From: an uncultured Bacteriovorax sp.
GTDB taxonomy: Bacteria > Bdellovibrionota > Bacteriovoracia > Bacteriovoracales > Bacteriovoracaceae
Reading direction: 5' to 3'
NCBI GenBank assembly: GCA_946480715.1
Contig: CAMLKK010000031.1
Span: 1-33,815, forward strand
DNA length: 33,815 bases
How positions within the stretch are numbered: position 1 is the first letter of the stretch; every line of letters starts with the position of its first letter. The position numbers and the translations under genes were made by a program. Shown piece after piece: positions 16,659 through 24,027 of the stretch. A model generated the notes under the pieces. It was not told the origin of the DNA and made no database searches. It saw only the letters and a list, made by a program, of their open reading frames with translations.

Positions 16659-17330
16659 TTAGAGCTCCTGAGTTTTTATACCGTCGAATAAAACGGTAAT
16701 GAGATTATTAATAAATTCATTTTTATAATTTTCATCTTTCAATGTTTTTGAGAAAAATTTTTCGGCGACGTGATCAATTCTTAAATTCTGGGTAATGGAA
16801 TTAAAGAAAAAGCTCCCGGCCAATAGTGGGTCTATATCTTTTCTGATGTAACCTTTTTCTTGAGATGTCGTCAGGAGTTTTACAAGTGTGCGGTACACTT
16901 CTAAAAAAGTGTTCTGAAAAATATCAGCAATCATAGGATTTAAACTTTCAATCTCTGAACAGATAAGTTTTGTCGATGAGAGATCGGCCAATCCCAAATT
17001 AATAAATTCTTGGGCAAAAAGTTTTAAACGAACTTTTAAATCTTCAACTGATTCTGCTGATGAGAGAACTCTTGTTGCGATCGAAAGCCTCTCTTCACCA
17101 AATTTGATGAAACATTCGCGATAGAGACCTTCTTTTCCACCAAAATGGTATTTAATGGCAGAAACGTTGGCGCCTACTTCGCAACAAATGTCGCGAACAG
17201 AAGCACCATCATAGCCTTTCTCACAGAAATGTTTTTTGGCCGCCTCTAGAATGAGGTCTTTGGTTTTTTCAGGTGGGGGTGTCTTTCTTCCGAAGAAGAA
17301 GCACTTGTCAGCTTTATCTTTATCGGCCAC
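16659..17330 (-). CDS. TetR-family transcriptional regulator
   Basis: The 223-residue protein has an N-terminal helix-turn-helix domain at about residues 22-72 (TKDLILEAAKKHFCEKGYDG, then VRDICCEVGANVSAIKYHFGGKEGLYREC). The C-terminal ligand-binding region resembles the CecR/YbiH group (LLTTSQEKGYIRKDIDPLLAG). It starts with GTG; GGAG lies six bases upstream. As first gene of the operon it probably represses itself and the pump, with relief by an exported compound; this is the usual arrangement for TetR next to RND genes and is inferred. The N-terminus contains an unusual extension with Cys 10 and a run of charged residues before the HTH. Confidence 0.9.
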   Translation of the reverse strand: MADKDKADKCFFFGRKTPPPEKTKDLILEAAKKHFCEKGYDGASVRDICCEVGANVSAIKYHFGGKEGLYRECFIKFGEERLSIATRVLSSAESVEDLKVRLKLFAQEFINLGLADLSSTKLICSEIESLNPMIADIFQNTFLEVYRTLVKLLTTSQEKGYIRKDIDPLLAGSFFFNSITQNLRIDHVAEKFFSKTLKDENYKNEFINNLITVLFDGIKTQEL

Positions 17331-17351
17331 GTTTGCTCCGGATTTGTGCTA

Positions 17352-17413
17352 TCAAACAGCTTTTTTGACATACTAATCCATGTGTTTGAAAAAATAAAAC
17401 GTTTGTTTGAAAA
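17352..17413. promoter_or_regulatory. Candidate TetR operator: repeated TGTTTGA motifs
   Basis: In the 104-base gap upstream of the tetR-family gene, TGTTTGAAAA occurs twice as a direct repeat (17383-17392 and 17404-17413, 21 bases apart, two helical turns). Its core also occurs inverted as TCAAACA at 17352-17358. The gap must contain the promoter for the efflux operon, so these copies are the best candidates for regulator binding. Binding is inferred. Confidence 0.45.
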
Positions 17414-17434
17414 TGTGGCTATTTTCTTGAGAAA

Positions 17435-17815
17435 TTATGGAGTTGAGTGCTTTAACGCTATGGAATTAATACAATACCTGAGCCCTGTAGGCGGAGGTCC
17501 GTCATTAAAAACATGCCCCAAATGGGAGTCACAGGCCCGGCATCTCACTTCAATCCGAGTCATTCCGTGGGACTTATCTTCAATTAATTTTACCTGGCCT
17601 TCGTTTGATTTAATGACGTCATAAAATGAAGGCCAACCACTGCCAGAATCAAATTTGGTTTCTGATGTGAAGAGTTCCAACCCACAGGCGGCACAATGAT
17701 AGGTGCCTGGTTCATAAAAAGAATTATATTTTCCGCTGAAAGGTCTTTCAGTGCCACACATTCTTAGAACGTGATACTCATCACTGGATAATTTATTTTT
17801 CCAATCATCAGACAT
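17435..17815 (-). CDS. msrB: Peptide-methionine (R)-S-oxide reductase
   Basis: This enzyme repairs R-methionine sulfoxide in proteins. The 126 residues show the complete family pattern: [20 protein letters not shown], structural zinc cysteines in CAAC (41, 44) and CRAC (92, 95), [20 protein letters not shown], and the catalytic Cys 115 in [10 protein letters not shown]. Cys 20 is in a position that could serve as a resolving cysteine. There is no signal peptide, so it acts in the cytoplasm. The start MSDDWKNK at 17815 is preferred over an in-frame ATG at 17833 because AGGGAAG lies about nine bases before it; this gives an 8-base overlap with hemJ. Confidence 0.95.
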   Translation of the reverse strand: MSDDWKNKLSSDEYHVLRMCGTERPFSGKYNSFYEPGTYHCAACGLELFTSETKFDSGSGWPSFYDVIKSNEGQVKLIEDKSHGMTRIEVRCRACDSHLGHVFNDGPPPTGLRYCINSIALKHSTP

Positions 17816-18356
17816 TGTTTTTCTTCCCTTCACGGATATTTTTATAAACTTTTATTCCCATACCAAGAACCACGATAAGTGCCAACAAACCAACGAGCCC
17901 ATACACCATACTGATAACATTTTTCATGATGACGAGAAAGACGATGGCCACCAAAAAGATGGTGGAAATTTCATTAATCACTCGCAGTTTCATTGGAGAA
18001 TATTTAATGATGTTTTGTTGCTGTTGCCTAAAAATGCGATGAAGAAAATCGTGGTAGGCATACAGTCCTACAACAAATGCGAGTTTTACCATGAGCCAAG
18101 GATGATCTGTGATTGGCCAGAAATAAGAAGCGAGTGAGACACCGAAGATGAGAACCATGACTGAAGAAGGCCATGCTATTCCAAACCATAAACGGCGTTG
18201 CATGATTTTAAATTGAGCTTGTAAAATATTTTTCTCGGTCTCTGGCTTTGTTTCCGCTTCGGCAAAGTAGACGAAGAGCCTCGGCATATAAAACAAAGCG
18301 GCAAACCACGTAACGACGAAAATGATGTGTAGAGATTTAAAAATTAACATATTCAT
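17808..18356 (-). CDS. hemJ: HemJ-type protoporphyrinogen IX oxidase (UPF0093)
   Basis: The 182-residue integral membrane protein oxidises protoporphyrinogen IX to protoporphyrin IX, the penultimate step of haem synthesis, in organisms without HemG or HemY. The N-terminus [30 protein letters not shown] is diagnostic, with His 10 as the likely haem ligand. [23 protein letters not shown] and four hydrophobic helices follow. A fifth C-terminal helix ([19 protein letters not shown]) and the basic tail make it slightly longer than many family members. The gene overlaps msrB downstream; a 30-base gap separates it from the divergent phosphatase gene, so the promoters must be compact or overlap coding sequence. 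Confidence 0.88.
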   Translation of the reverse strand: MNMLIFKSLHIIFVVTWFAALFYMPRLFVYFAEAETKPETEKNILQAQFKIMQRRLWFGIAWPSSVMVLIFGVSLASYFWPITDHPWLMVKLAFVVGLYAYHDFLHRIFRQQQQNIIKYSPMKLRVINEISTIFLVAIVFLVIMKNVISMVYGLVGLLALIVVLGMGIKVYKNIREGKKNNV

Positions 18357-18386
18357 GCTGCTGCATTTTAGGATAGATTAAAAGCT

Positions 18387-19004
18387 ATGAACAGAGTGTT
18401 TTACTTATTCCGTCACGGCGAAACAGATTGGAACAAGGAAAGAAGGTGCCAAGGGCACACTGACATTCCTCTCAATGAAAACGGCAAGATTCAAGCTTCT
18501 CTCCTCGCGCAAAAACTAAGTGAGATCCCATTAGAGATTATTGTTACCAGTGATTTACAACGTGCCCATGCCACTGGGACTTATGTAGCTAACCATAAAA
18601 ATATTCCACTGCAAGTTGATCCTCGTCTGCGTGAGATGAGTTACGGTGCCATTGAAGGTCTTTTTTATGAAGAGGCGATTGCCATTCACGGAGAAGAACT
18701 CTGGGAACGACTAAAATGTTTTAAATTGGAAAATGACGAGATTTGTTTTCCTGGTGGAGAAACGAGAAAGGAAACACGCGCTCGTTTTCTTGCCCTCCTT
18801 GATGAATTGGCGAAATCATCAACGTACGAGCACATTGGCATCAGTACTCATGGTGGGGTATTGAGAACGATCGTGCATACTTTTCTTCCAGAAGATCATC
18901 CCATGATCGAAATCCCGAATTGTGTGGTTTACAAAATCACTTATCACGCTGAAGAAGATCGTTACAGCGCAGACTCCTTACCGCTATTTAAAGACCTTAA
19001 CTAA
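18387..19004 (+). CDS. Histidine phosphatase (phosphoglycerate mutase-like)
   Basis: The 205-residue protein belongs to branch 1 of the histidine phosphatase superfamily. FLFRHGETDWNKERR-like sequence at residues 6-20 carries the phospho-accepting His in the RHG motif. SDLQRAHATG supplies the conserved Arg, LREMSYGAIEGLFYEEA the acid, and ISTHGGVLRTIVH the second catalytic His. This pattern covers CobC/alpha-ribazole phosphatases, GpmB-type enzymes and broad phosphatases, and sequence alone does not choose among them. No cobalamin genes are nearby, so a general metabolite phosphatase is as likely as CobC. It is transcribed divergently from hemJ and appears monocistronic. Confidence 0.88.
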   Translation: MNRVFYLFRHGETDWNKERRCQGHTDIPLNENGKIQASLLAQKLSEIPLEIIVTSDLQRAHATGTYVANHKNIPLQVDPRLREMSYGAIEGLFYEEAIAIHGEELWERLKCFKLENDEICFPGGETRKETRARFLALLDELAKSSTYEHIGISTHGGVLRTIVHTFLPEDHPMIEIPNCVVYKITYHAEEDRYSADSLPLFKDLN

Positions 19005-19028
19005 AGCCCGCGGCTAATGCTCAGGTAT

Positions 19029-19044
19029 GTTTATCAGGATAAAC
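19029..19044. promoter_or_regulatory. Perfect palindrome GTTTATC-AG-GATAAAC, candidate operator
   Basis: Seven-base arms with a 2-base centre form an exact inverted repeat 59 bases upstream of the secreted-protein ATG at 19103, in a gap of only 98 bases. It is too short and lacks a T run to be a terminator. Such symmetry near a promoter suggests a dimeric regulator site; the regulator is unknown. Confidence 0.35.
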
Positions 19045-19102
19045 TTGCCCTATGTGAGTGGATGCTCATTCGTTCTAGAATGGAATCAGCGAGGGTATTA
19101 CT

Positions 19103-19867
19103 ATGTTTTTAAAATCCGTTATTCTTCTTACAACATTTGCGGCCAGCAGTTTAACAATGGCAGCAAGTAGAAATCTTTGCGACGATCTTATTGAGAGTGG
19201 AAAATCAACTCCAGAACAAATTAATAAATGTCACGCTAAGTTCGGCCAATCTGATCACTTCAAATTAGAGGAACAGAAAAAGAAATGGCAGAGTGACAGC
19301 GAAGCTATCGCTAAAGAAACAGATAAAAAAAACCAGGAAAATATTGAGACAAAAAAATTCACAGCTACTGAGCTTGAAGAAGTAGGTTTTGGTAAGCCAT
19401 TTTTTGCTGTGAGATTGGATTATAATTATTCACCTCCAAAAGTGAGAGACCTCACTGAGAGTGATTCTCTTTGTAAATATCTAGGGTACGAAAAATCTTT
19501 GAAAAGAATTCTTTCTGGCGAAATCTATCCAGATCACGCTGATAAAAATGGATTAATCATTGATAAAAACTTTTTAGGAATTATCAGCGATACACCAGAA
19601 CTTTATCGTGATGAAAAATTAAAATTCACGACGAGAAAGTATGTTGAAATCATCTGTGCAAAAGTTAAAAACAGAGATGAAGTGACAGCAAAACTTTTAA
19701 AAGACATGGATGAAGTTGAAGTTGTTATGAACAATGAATACAACTATCCTATTAAAGAAGAAGCATCGGGCGTAAACGATAGTCCTAGAAAGCCTGCCGA
19801 AGTAAAGTCTCCATTCGGTTATAAAAAGCCATACGCTGACGAACCAACAGAAACGAAAAGCAAGTAA
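19103..19867 (+). CDS. Secreted protein of unknown function
   Basis: The 254-residue protein has a signal peptide (MFLKSVILLTTFAASSLTMA, mature start ASRNLCDDL). GAGGGT is about seven bases before the ATG. The mature protein begins with a Cys-containing segment (LCDDLIESGKSTPEQINKC), followed by a highly charged K/E-rich linker, a globular middle (about 95-200, with SLCKYLGYEKSLKRIL and YVEIICAKVKN), and a Pro/Lys-rich tail. Four cysteines suggest disulphides. I recognise no family. The strong terminator after the stop shows it is the last gene of its transcript, so it is expressed separately from the lpoB operon. Confidence 0.75.
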   Translation: MFLKSVILLTTFAASSLTMAASRNLCDDLIESGKSTPEQINKCHAKFGQSDHFKLEEQKKKWQSDSEAIAKETDKKNQENIETKKFTATELEEVGFGKPFFAVRLDYNYSPPKVRDLTESDSLCKYLGYEKSLKRILSGEIYPDHADKNGLIIDKNFLGIISDTPELYRDEKLKFTTRKYVEIICAKVKNRDEVTAKLLKDMDEVEVVMNNEYNYPIKEEASGVNDSPRKPAEVKSPFGYKKPYADEPTETKSK

Positions 19868-19884
19868 AATTATCCATCATTATT

Positions 19885-19919
19885 AAAGTGCTGCTACTAC
19901 TCGTAGCAGCACTTTTTTT
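19885..19919 (+). terminator. Rho-independent terminator
   Basis: An 11-bp perfect stem (AGTGCTGCTAC at 19887-19897, GTAGCAGCACT at 19903-19913) with a TACTC loop is followed by a run of seven T. It lies 18 bases after the stop of the secreted-protein gene and isolates it from lpoB. Confidence 0.92.
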
Positions 19920-19943
19920 ATTTTCTTCTTTCACCTTTTCCTC

Positions 19944-19972
19944 TTGAAGCCCTAACGCATAAATCCTAGAAT
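19944..19972 (+). promoter_or_regulatory. Sigma-70-like promoter for lpoB operon
   Basis: TTGAAG (19944-19949) and TAGAAT (19967-19972) are separated by exactly 17 bases, between the upstream terminator and the lpoB ATG at 20018. Each box matches consensus at five of six (TAGAAT) or four of six (TTGAAG) positions. Confidence 0.6.
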
Positions 19973-20017
19973 CTTCTGCATAACATTCACTATTTATTTT
20001 TTTGCGAGGAGTTTCCT

Positions 20018-20632
20018 ATGAAGAAAAGTTTATCCCTGTTGGCACTGGCCATGACATTGATTCTTACGAGCTGTTCAAGCTTCAAAGCTGAGCGCGTAGA
20101 TGGAGAGAAAGGAGACGAGAAAGCACTTTCAATCACTGATAAATGGGTTTTAAAAGATACAGAAAACGCTGTTAAGGACATCCTTGAGCAAATTGGAAAG
20201 CACAAAGGTTTCCAAAGATACTTAGGGGAAACAAAGAAAAAACCTAAGCTATTCATAATGGAAGTACAAAACGAAACTTCTGAGCCATATTTTCCAATCG
20301 CCGACATGAATGATGAACTTCTAAATGAATTCTCTGCTTCTGGTGAATACACATTAATTGACAATCAAGCTCGCGAGAAAATTTTAAAGGAAATCAAATA
20401 TCAGGCCGAAGGGATGGTTGATCCTGCGCAAATGGTTCAAATTGGAAAACAAACTGGTGCTGACTTAATTATTCTTGGTGCTGTTCGTATGAACCCAGAA
20501 ACAAGAGATGGAAAAACAATTAAGCAATATACAGTTAACATGAGAATGACGAACCTAAAAACTTCTGAAGAAGTTCTTCGTGTAAGATCGAAAGCTCAAA
20601 AATACTCAGAGCAAAGTAAATCTGGTTGGTAG
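20018..20632 (+). CDS. lpoB: LpoB-like penicillin-binding-protein activator lipoprotein
   Basis: This outer-membrane lipoprotein of 204 residues belongs to the LpoB family, whose founding member reaches through the peptidoglycan to activate PBP1b. The signal peptide ends in the lipobox LTSC (Cys 19). After a linker, KPKLFIMEVQNETSEPYFPI leads into the LpoB/CsgG-type alpha/beta domain, with YTLIDNQAREKILKEIKYQAEG, QIGKQTGADLIILGAVRM and YTVNMRMTNLKTSEEV. GAGGAG is about eight bases before the ATG. Many non-enterobacterial LpoB homologues have not been shown to act on a PBP, so the partner here is inferred. The next gene starts 2 bases after its stop. Confidence 0.85.
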   Translation: MKKSLSLLALAMTLILTSCSSFKAERVDGEKGDEKALSITDKWVLKDTENAVKDILEQIGKHKGFQRYLGETKKKPKLFIMEVQNETSEPYFPIADMNDELLNEFSASGEYTLIDNQAREKILKEIKYQAEGMVDPAQMVQIGKQTGADLIILGAVRMNPETRDGKTIKQYTVNMRMTNLKTSEEVLRVRSKAQKYSEQSKSGW

Positions 20633-20634
20633 TC

Positions 20635-22197
20635 ATGAAACACTTATTCCCATTATTCCTTCTCTGCACGCTCGTTCTTACGGGCTGTGCGGGGAACCAA
20701 AAACAAATTCTTCAGTATCGTGAACTAGTCTCGAAAAAAGATTATAAAGCGGCATTGGAAGTTTTGAAAAGGGAACAGCTTTATAAAGAGCAAGAGTCAA
20801 AACTTTTGAAACATTTGGAGATGGGAACGCTTCACATGTATAGTGGCGATTACTATCAAGCGCTTCAAAATTTAGATCAAGCAAAAGAAATTTCAGACAA
20901 ACTTTTTACAGTCTCAATATCTAAAAAAGCTGCTGGAATTTTGATCAACTCTTCTTCTGATAATTATTCAGGAGAAAAGTATGAGCGCTCATTGATTCGC
21001 TACTATCTCATCCTGGCCCACTACAATCTCTACGAGAAGGGTCTTTATGAAGCCTATCAGGAAGTGCAGAAAGACGATAAAGGTAAAGTCGTTGCTACAA
21101 AAGACATGCCCGAAGTTAAACTGGATGATCAAAAAAGAAGATTTCACTTAACAGCTGCGAAAGCCGTGTTGATTGAGTGGAATTCTATTTTGGAAGATTT
21201 GAAAAAAACGTATGCGGGAGAAGTTACTTATAAAGACGATCTCCTTGCTAAGTTTGTTGGAGCCGTTCTCCACGAGAAAGCTGATACGTCAGCAGATCGT
21301 CAGATTGCCATTAATCTTTATAAAGAATCGAAGAATACAGTGATGAGATATTATAACTCGTACCAGAGTTTTAATAACAAGTTTGCTGACTTCAATAAAG
21401 ACTACAAAAAACTTCCAGAGATGAAACCTGAAGCACTAATGTCGACTTATGTAGCAAGCACACCACTTGCTCAATACGCGACTTCATATTCTGATGAGCA
21501 AGTTAAGAGCTTCGCTAAAAAAGATAAAGATAACGTTTATCTTGTTTGGCACGAAGGTCTGATTGCTAATAAAGAAGTGAAGAAGTATGAGTTCCCTGTA
21601 GGGCTGGAAAAAGCAACAATCTCAGTGGGAACAGCAGCTGACTTTATTACGTTTTCAAAAAACGTTTTAGTTATCGTTGATCAAGTCATTCCTAAGATTG
21701 AATTCGAAATGCCAACGATCCCATACCGTCCAAATAATGAAGACTTCAAACTCATCATTAAAAAAGCGGGAAGTGTTGTTTCTGAAAAACCTGCGGTTCT
21801 TGTAGATCCATTATCTGAAATGGCCCATTACACGATCGATAGCAATGCAACGGCAAGCTTAGCAGCTGTTGGTGCAAGAGTAGCAGCGAAACATTTAACA
21901 GCATTGGGTGCAGCTTATTTATCTTATCGTCAGTTAAAAGATAAAATTGGTGAAGGCATGGCGATGATTTCAGCAACTGCTGCTTATAATCTCGCTTCAA
22001 AAGGGATTGCAGAATCGGAGAAAGCCGATCTCAGATCCTGGATGACACTTCCGAATCAAGTGAGAATGAATTCATTCAAACTTGCACCAGGTGACTATGA
22101 ATTTTATGCTCTAAATACAGCTTCGAAGGAAGAAAAATTAGTGGGTAAATTCAATGTGAAAGGTGATGAAAAAGTAGCACTTAAAACATTCTTTTAA
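20635..22197 (+). CDS. COG3014-like lipoprotein with TPR-type N-terminus
   Basis: The lipoprotein of 520 residues has the lipobox LTGC (about Cys 18). The N-terminal region (about 25-170) has helical-repeat character resembling TPRs (YRELVSKKDYKAALEVLKRE, GDYYQALQNLDQAKE). A middle segment and a C-terminal domain of about 200 residues follow, with small-residue-rich ATASLAAVGARVAAKHLTALG, RSWMTLPNQVRMNSFKLAPG and a short beta-rich end. These features match COG3014 proteins, which are commonly encoded beside lpoB in other proteobacteria and have no assigned biochemical role. The ATG at 20635 follows the lpoB stop by 2 bases; no strong ribosome site is seen, so coupling to lpoB is likely. A bidirectional terminator follows. 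Confidence 0.8.
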   Translation: MKHLFPLFLLCTLVLTGCAGNQKQILQYRELVSKKDYKAALEVLKREQLYKEQESKLLKHLEMGTLHMYSGDYYQALQNLDQAKEISDKLFTVSISKKAAGILINSSSDNYSGEKYERSLIRYYLILAHYNLYEKGLYEAYQEVQKDDKGKVVATKDMPEVKLDDQKRRFHLTAAKAVLIEWNSILEDLKKTYAGEVTYKDDLLAKFVGAVLHEKADTSADRQIAINLYKESKNTVMRYYNSYQSFNNKFADFNKDYKKLPEMKPEALMSTYVASTPLAQYATSYSDEQVKSFAKKDKDNVYLVWHEGLIANKEVKKYEFPVGLEKATISVGTAADFITFSKNVLVIVDQVIPKIEFEMPTIPYRPNNEDFKLIIKKAGSVVSEKPAVLVDPLSEMAHYTIDSNATASLAAVGARVAAKHLTALGAAYLSYRQLKDKIGEGMAMISATAAYNLASKGIAESEKADLRSWMTLPNQVRMNSFKLAPGDYEFYALNTASKEEKLVGKFNVKGDEKVALKTFF

Positions 22198-22228
22198 AAA
22201 AAAAGGGCCGTAAGGCCCTTTTTTTTTG
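22198..22228. terminator. Bidirectional Rho-independent terminator
   Basis: GGGCC (22205-22209), a GTAA loop and GGCCC (22214-22218) are flanked by an A run on the left and ten T on the right, so a U tract follows the stem on either strand. It separates the plus-strand lpoB operon from the convergent lipoprotein gene. Confidence 0.92.
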
Positions 22229-22231
22229 GTA

Positions 22232-22843
22232 CTAGAAACTTTCTTGCATTCTTTTTTCTACTGACTCACGAACTTGTTTGATCATCCCTGGATCACCACT
22301 CATTTCTTTTTCAAGCATCGTCATCATGTTTTGCTGAAGTTTATCAAGGTTCTTTCTTGGAACTGAAAGAACGATAAAACATTTGTAAGGGTTTGCTTCT
22401 TCTGACTGAACTTTAAACCAAGTCTTGTCGATCATTTCTGCACCAACAATCATGTTTTTGCTTTGAGTTTCGATCATTTTGTTAAATTCAGTATTCGTAT
22501 TTGTAACGGCCATTGCGCCTGCTTGTTTTACAACGTCACTTACTTGTTCAGAGACTTCAGCAGAAGCACGTGTGCGGGCCATGTTGTAGCAGTTTGGAAC
22601 GAGATCAGCACTCATGACAGAGGCCTGAGTAACGAAATAAGCATTTTTAGGTTCGTCTTCGTCGTCGTTATAGTGCTCTCTTAATTTTCCAATTTTATAT
22701 CCACCATCAAGTGTCCAGAATGGTCTTTCACTTTCACCTGAAGATGTTAGTTGAAGGTCTTTTCCATCGTAAGTTTTTTGTTTTGATGAACATGATGCAA
22801 GTACGGCCGCAAGAGTAATGAGAATGAGGGCTCTCGATTTCAT
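22232..22843 (-). CDS. LPP20-like lipoprotein
   Basis: The 203-residue lipoprotein starts MKSRALILITLAAVLASCSS, lipobox LASC. AAGGAG lies 6 bases before the ATG at 22843, ruling out a longer in-frame version from 22927. The body contains SERPFWTLDGGYKIGKLREHY, then VTQASVMSADLVPNCYNMARTRASAEVSEQVSDVV, where the A-R-x-R-A-x-A-E helix is typical of LPP20/FlgP-type domains. WFKVQSEEANPYKCFIVLSVPRKNL supplies the second half, and the C-terminus is a charged helix. LPP20 proteins are envelope lipoproteins; FlgP-type ones support sheathed or high-torque flagella. Which kind this is cannot be decided here. It is transcribed divergently from another LPP20-like gene. Confidence 0.75.
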   Translation of the reverse strand: MKSRALILITLAAVLASCSSKQKTYDGKDLQLTSSGESERPFWTLDGGYKIGKLREHYNDDEDEPKNAYFVTQASVMSADLVPNCYNMARTRASAEVSEQVSDVVKQAGAMAVTNTNTEFNKMIETQSKNMIVGAEMIDKTWFKVQSEEANPYKCFIVLSVPRKNLDKLQQNMMTMLEKEMSGDPGMIKQVRESVEKRMQESF

Positions 22844-22863
22844 TGATGTCTCCTTATGAATAA

Positions 22864-22877
22864 CAATAGAACTATTG
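22864..22877. promoter_or_regulatory. Inverted repeat CAATAG-AA-CTATTG in the divergent promoter region
   Basis: Six-base perfect arms with a 2-base centre lie 21 bases upstream of the minus-strand lipoprotein start and 130 bases upstream of the divergent gene. Its position fits an operator; no regulator is identified. Confidence 0.3.
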
Positions 22878-22946
22878 AACACCCAATCTGTGAAAAAATA
22901 AACAGCTTTCTTTCTCCTACCTAACACATCGGGTAATGGCTTTATC

Positions 22947-22975
22947 TTGAAACATTTACTAAAGATCTCTATTCT
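22947..22975 (+). promoter_or_regulatory. Sigma-70-like promoter for the 23007 gene pair
   Basis: TTGAAA (22947-22952) and TATTCT (22970-22975) are separated by exactly 17 bases, and the start codon follows 31 bases after the -10 box with an AAAAGGAAG ribosome site in between. Confidence 0.6.
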
Positions 22976-23006
22976 TTAAAGGTCACTTTTTAAAAGGAAG
23001 AATCGA

Positions 23007-24026
23007 ATGAAATTTGCTTACAAAATGTTAATGGTCTCGGCCCTTGTCTATGGAAGCCAATCAATGGCCGCAAACTGTGATCGCGAAGAATTGATGAAAG
23101 GGTACACTCCAAGTTCGACAACTATTTTTGGAATTGGGCTTTCAACAAATAAAGATAAAGTGAAAGCAAAAGATGAAGCTAAAGAAAGAGCATACCAGGA
23201 TATCGTTTCTCAACTAAGAGCAAATGTTGAAACAACGATGACATTAGAAGAAACAGATAAAGCGACGGCCTACAAAGGGATTGTTAACGTTTCTACCAAT
23301 ATCGATAAAATGATTGGTGTGAAATTTTTCAAAGAAGATTCAGATTCTGCAACGACAAGTTGTATGGCCTACACTTTTGATGTAGCTGCAGCTTATAAAG
23401 ATGCAGCTGGTTTCATGCGAGTACTTGATAAAAAAATGGCCGATGTTGTTTCTGCTATGAAGAAAAAACAATATGTAGAAGTTGTGCGCCTATACGACAC
23501 AACGAAAAAAGAAATCAGCGCTAATGAGCCTTACATCCTGCGCGCTGATATGTACAAAACATACATTAAAGAATCAGGACCTTCATGGTGGGAGAATTTC
23601 AAAACGGCTGAAGTTGATCTTGATAAAAGCTATGAAGAAGCAAAAAGGAGCATCGTGTTTTACATTGATGAATTCCCAAAGTATGAAGAAGTGGCGCTTG
23701 ATGCTGAATCAGTAATTGGCGGAAAAGGTTTTACAGTTCAGAAGGGTGGAGTAAAAAGCAAAGAAGGAATCGAGATTGAATTTAAAGAAGCTGGAGTTCC
23801 TCGCAAAACAAAAACTGCACTTGGATACACGATCGTTTATAAATTCGCAGTCATCGTTAAAGATCGCGCGACAGGACGTGTTCTAGGAACTAATAAGGGT
23901 GCAACTGTTCAAGGTTTCTCACAAGATGAAAATGAAGATGATGCTCTGGCATCAGCTTCAAAGCAAATGAGTTTAAATGTTTTGGATGCTGTGAAGACGG
24001 CCATTCCAGGATTGATTCAGGATTAA
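23007..24026 (+). CDS. Secreted LPP20-like protein
   Basis: The 339-residue protein has a signal peptide (KMLMVSALVYGSQSMA, mature start ANCDRE) without a lipobox. The first domain (about 38-145) has the LPP20 pattern: TIFGIGLSTNKDKVKAKDEA, then KERAYQDIVSQLRANVETTM and a cysteine-bearing strand. A helical middle (about 145-225) follows. The third domain (about 235-339), with YTIVYKFAVIVKDRATGRVL and SQDENEDDALASASKQMSLN, looks like a second copy of the same alpha/beta type. AAAAGGAAG lies seven bases before the ATG. The next gene begins one base after its stop, so they are co-transcribed. The multi-domain build resembles FlgT, but this comparison is by layout only. Confidence 0.7.
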   Translation: MKFAYKMLMVSALVYGSQSMAANCDREELMKGYTPSSTTIFGIGLSTNKDKVKAKDEAKERAYQDIVSQLRANVETTMTLEETDKATAYKGIVNVSTNIDKMIGVKFFKEDSDSATTSCMAYTFDVAAAYKDAAGFMRVLDKKMADVVSAMKKKQYVEVVRLYDTTKKEISANEPYILRADMYKTYIKESGPSWWENFKTAEVDLDKSYEEAKRSIVFYIDEFPKYEEVALDAESVIGGKGFTVQKGGVKSKEGIEIEFKEAGVPRKTKTALGYTIVYKFAVIVKDRATGRVLGTNKGATVQGFSQDENEDDALASASKQMSLNVLDAVKTAIPGLIQD

Positions 24027-24027
24027 T

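Noticed and set aside
17365..17400. TTGACA on the plus strand as a -35 box for a plus-strand promoter
   Set aside because: No acceptable -10 box lies 16-18 bases downstream, and no plus-strand gene follows; the next plus-strand gene starts about 1 kb away.
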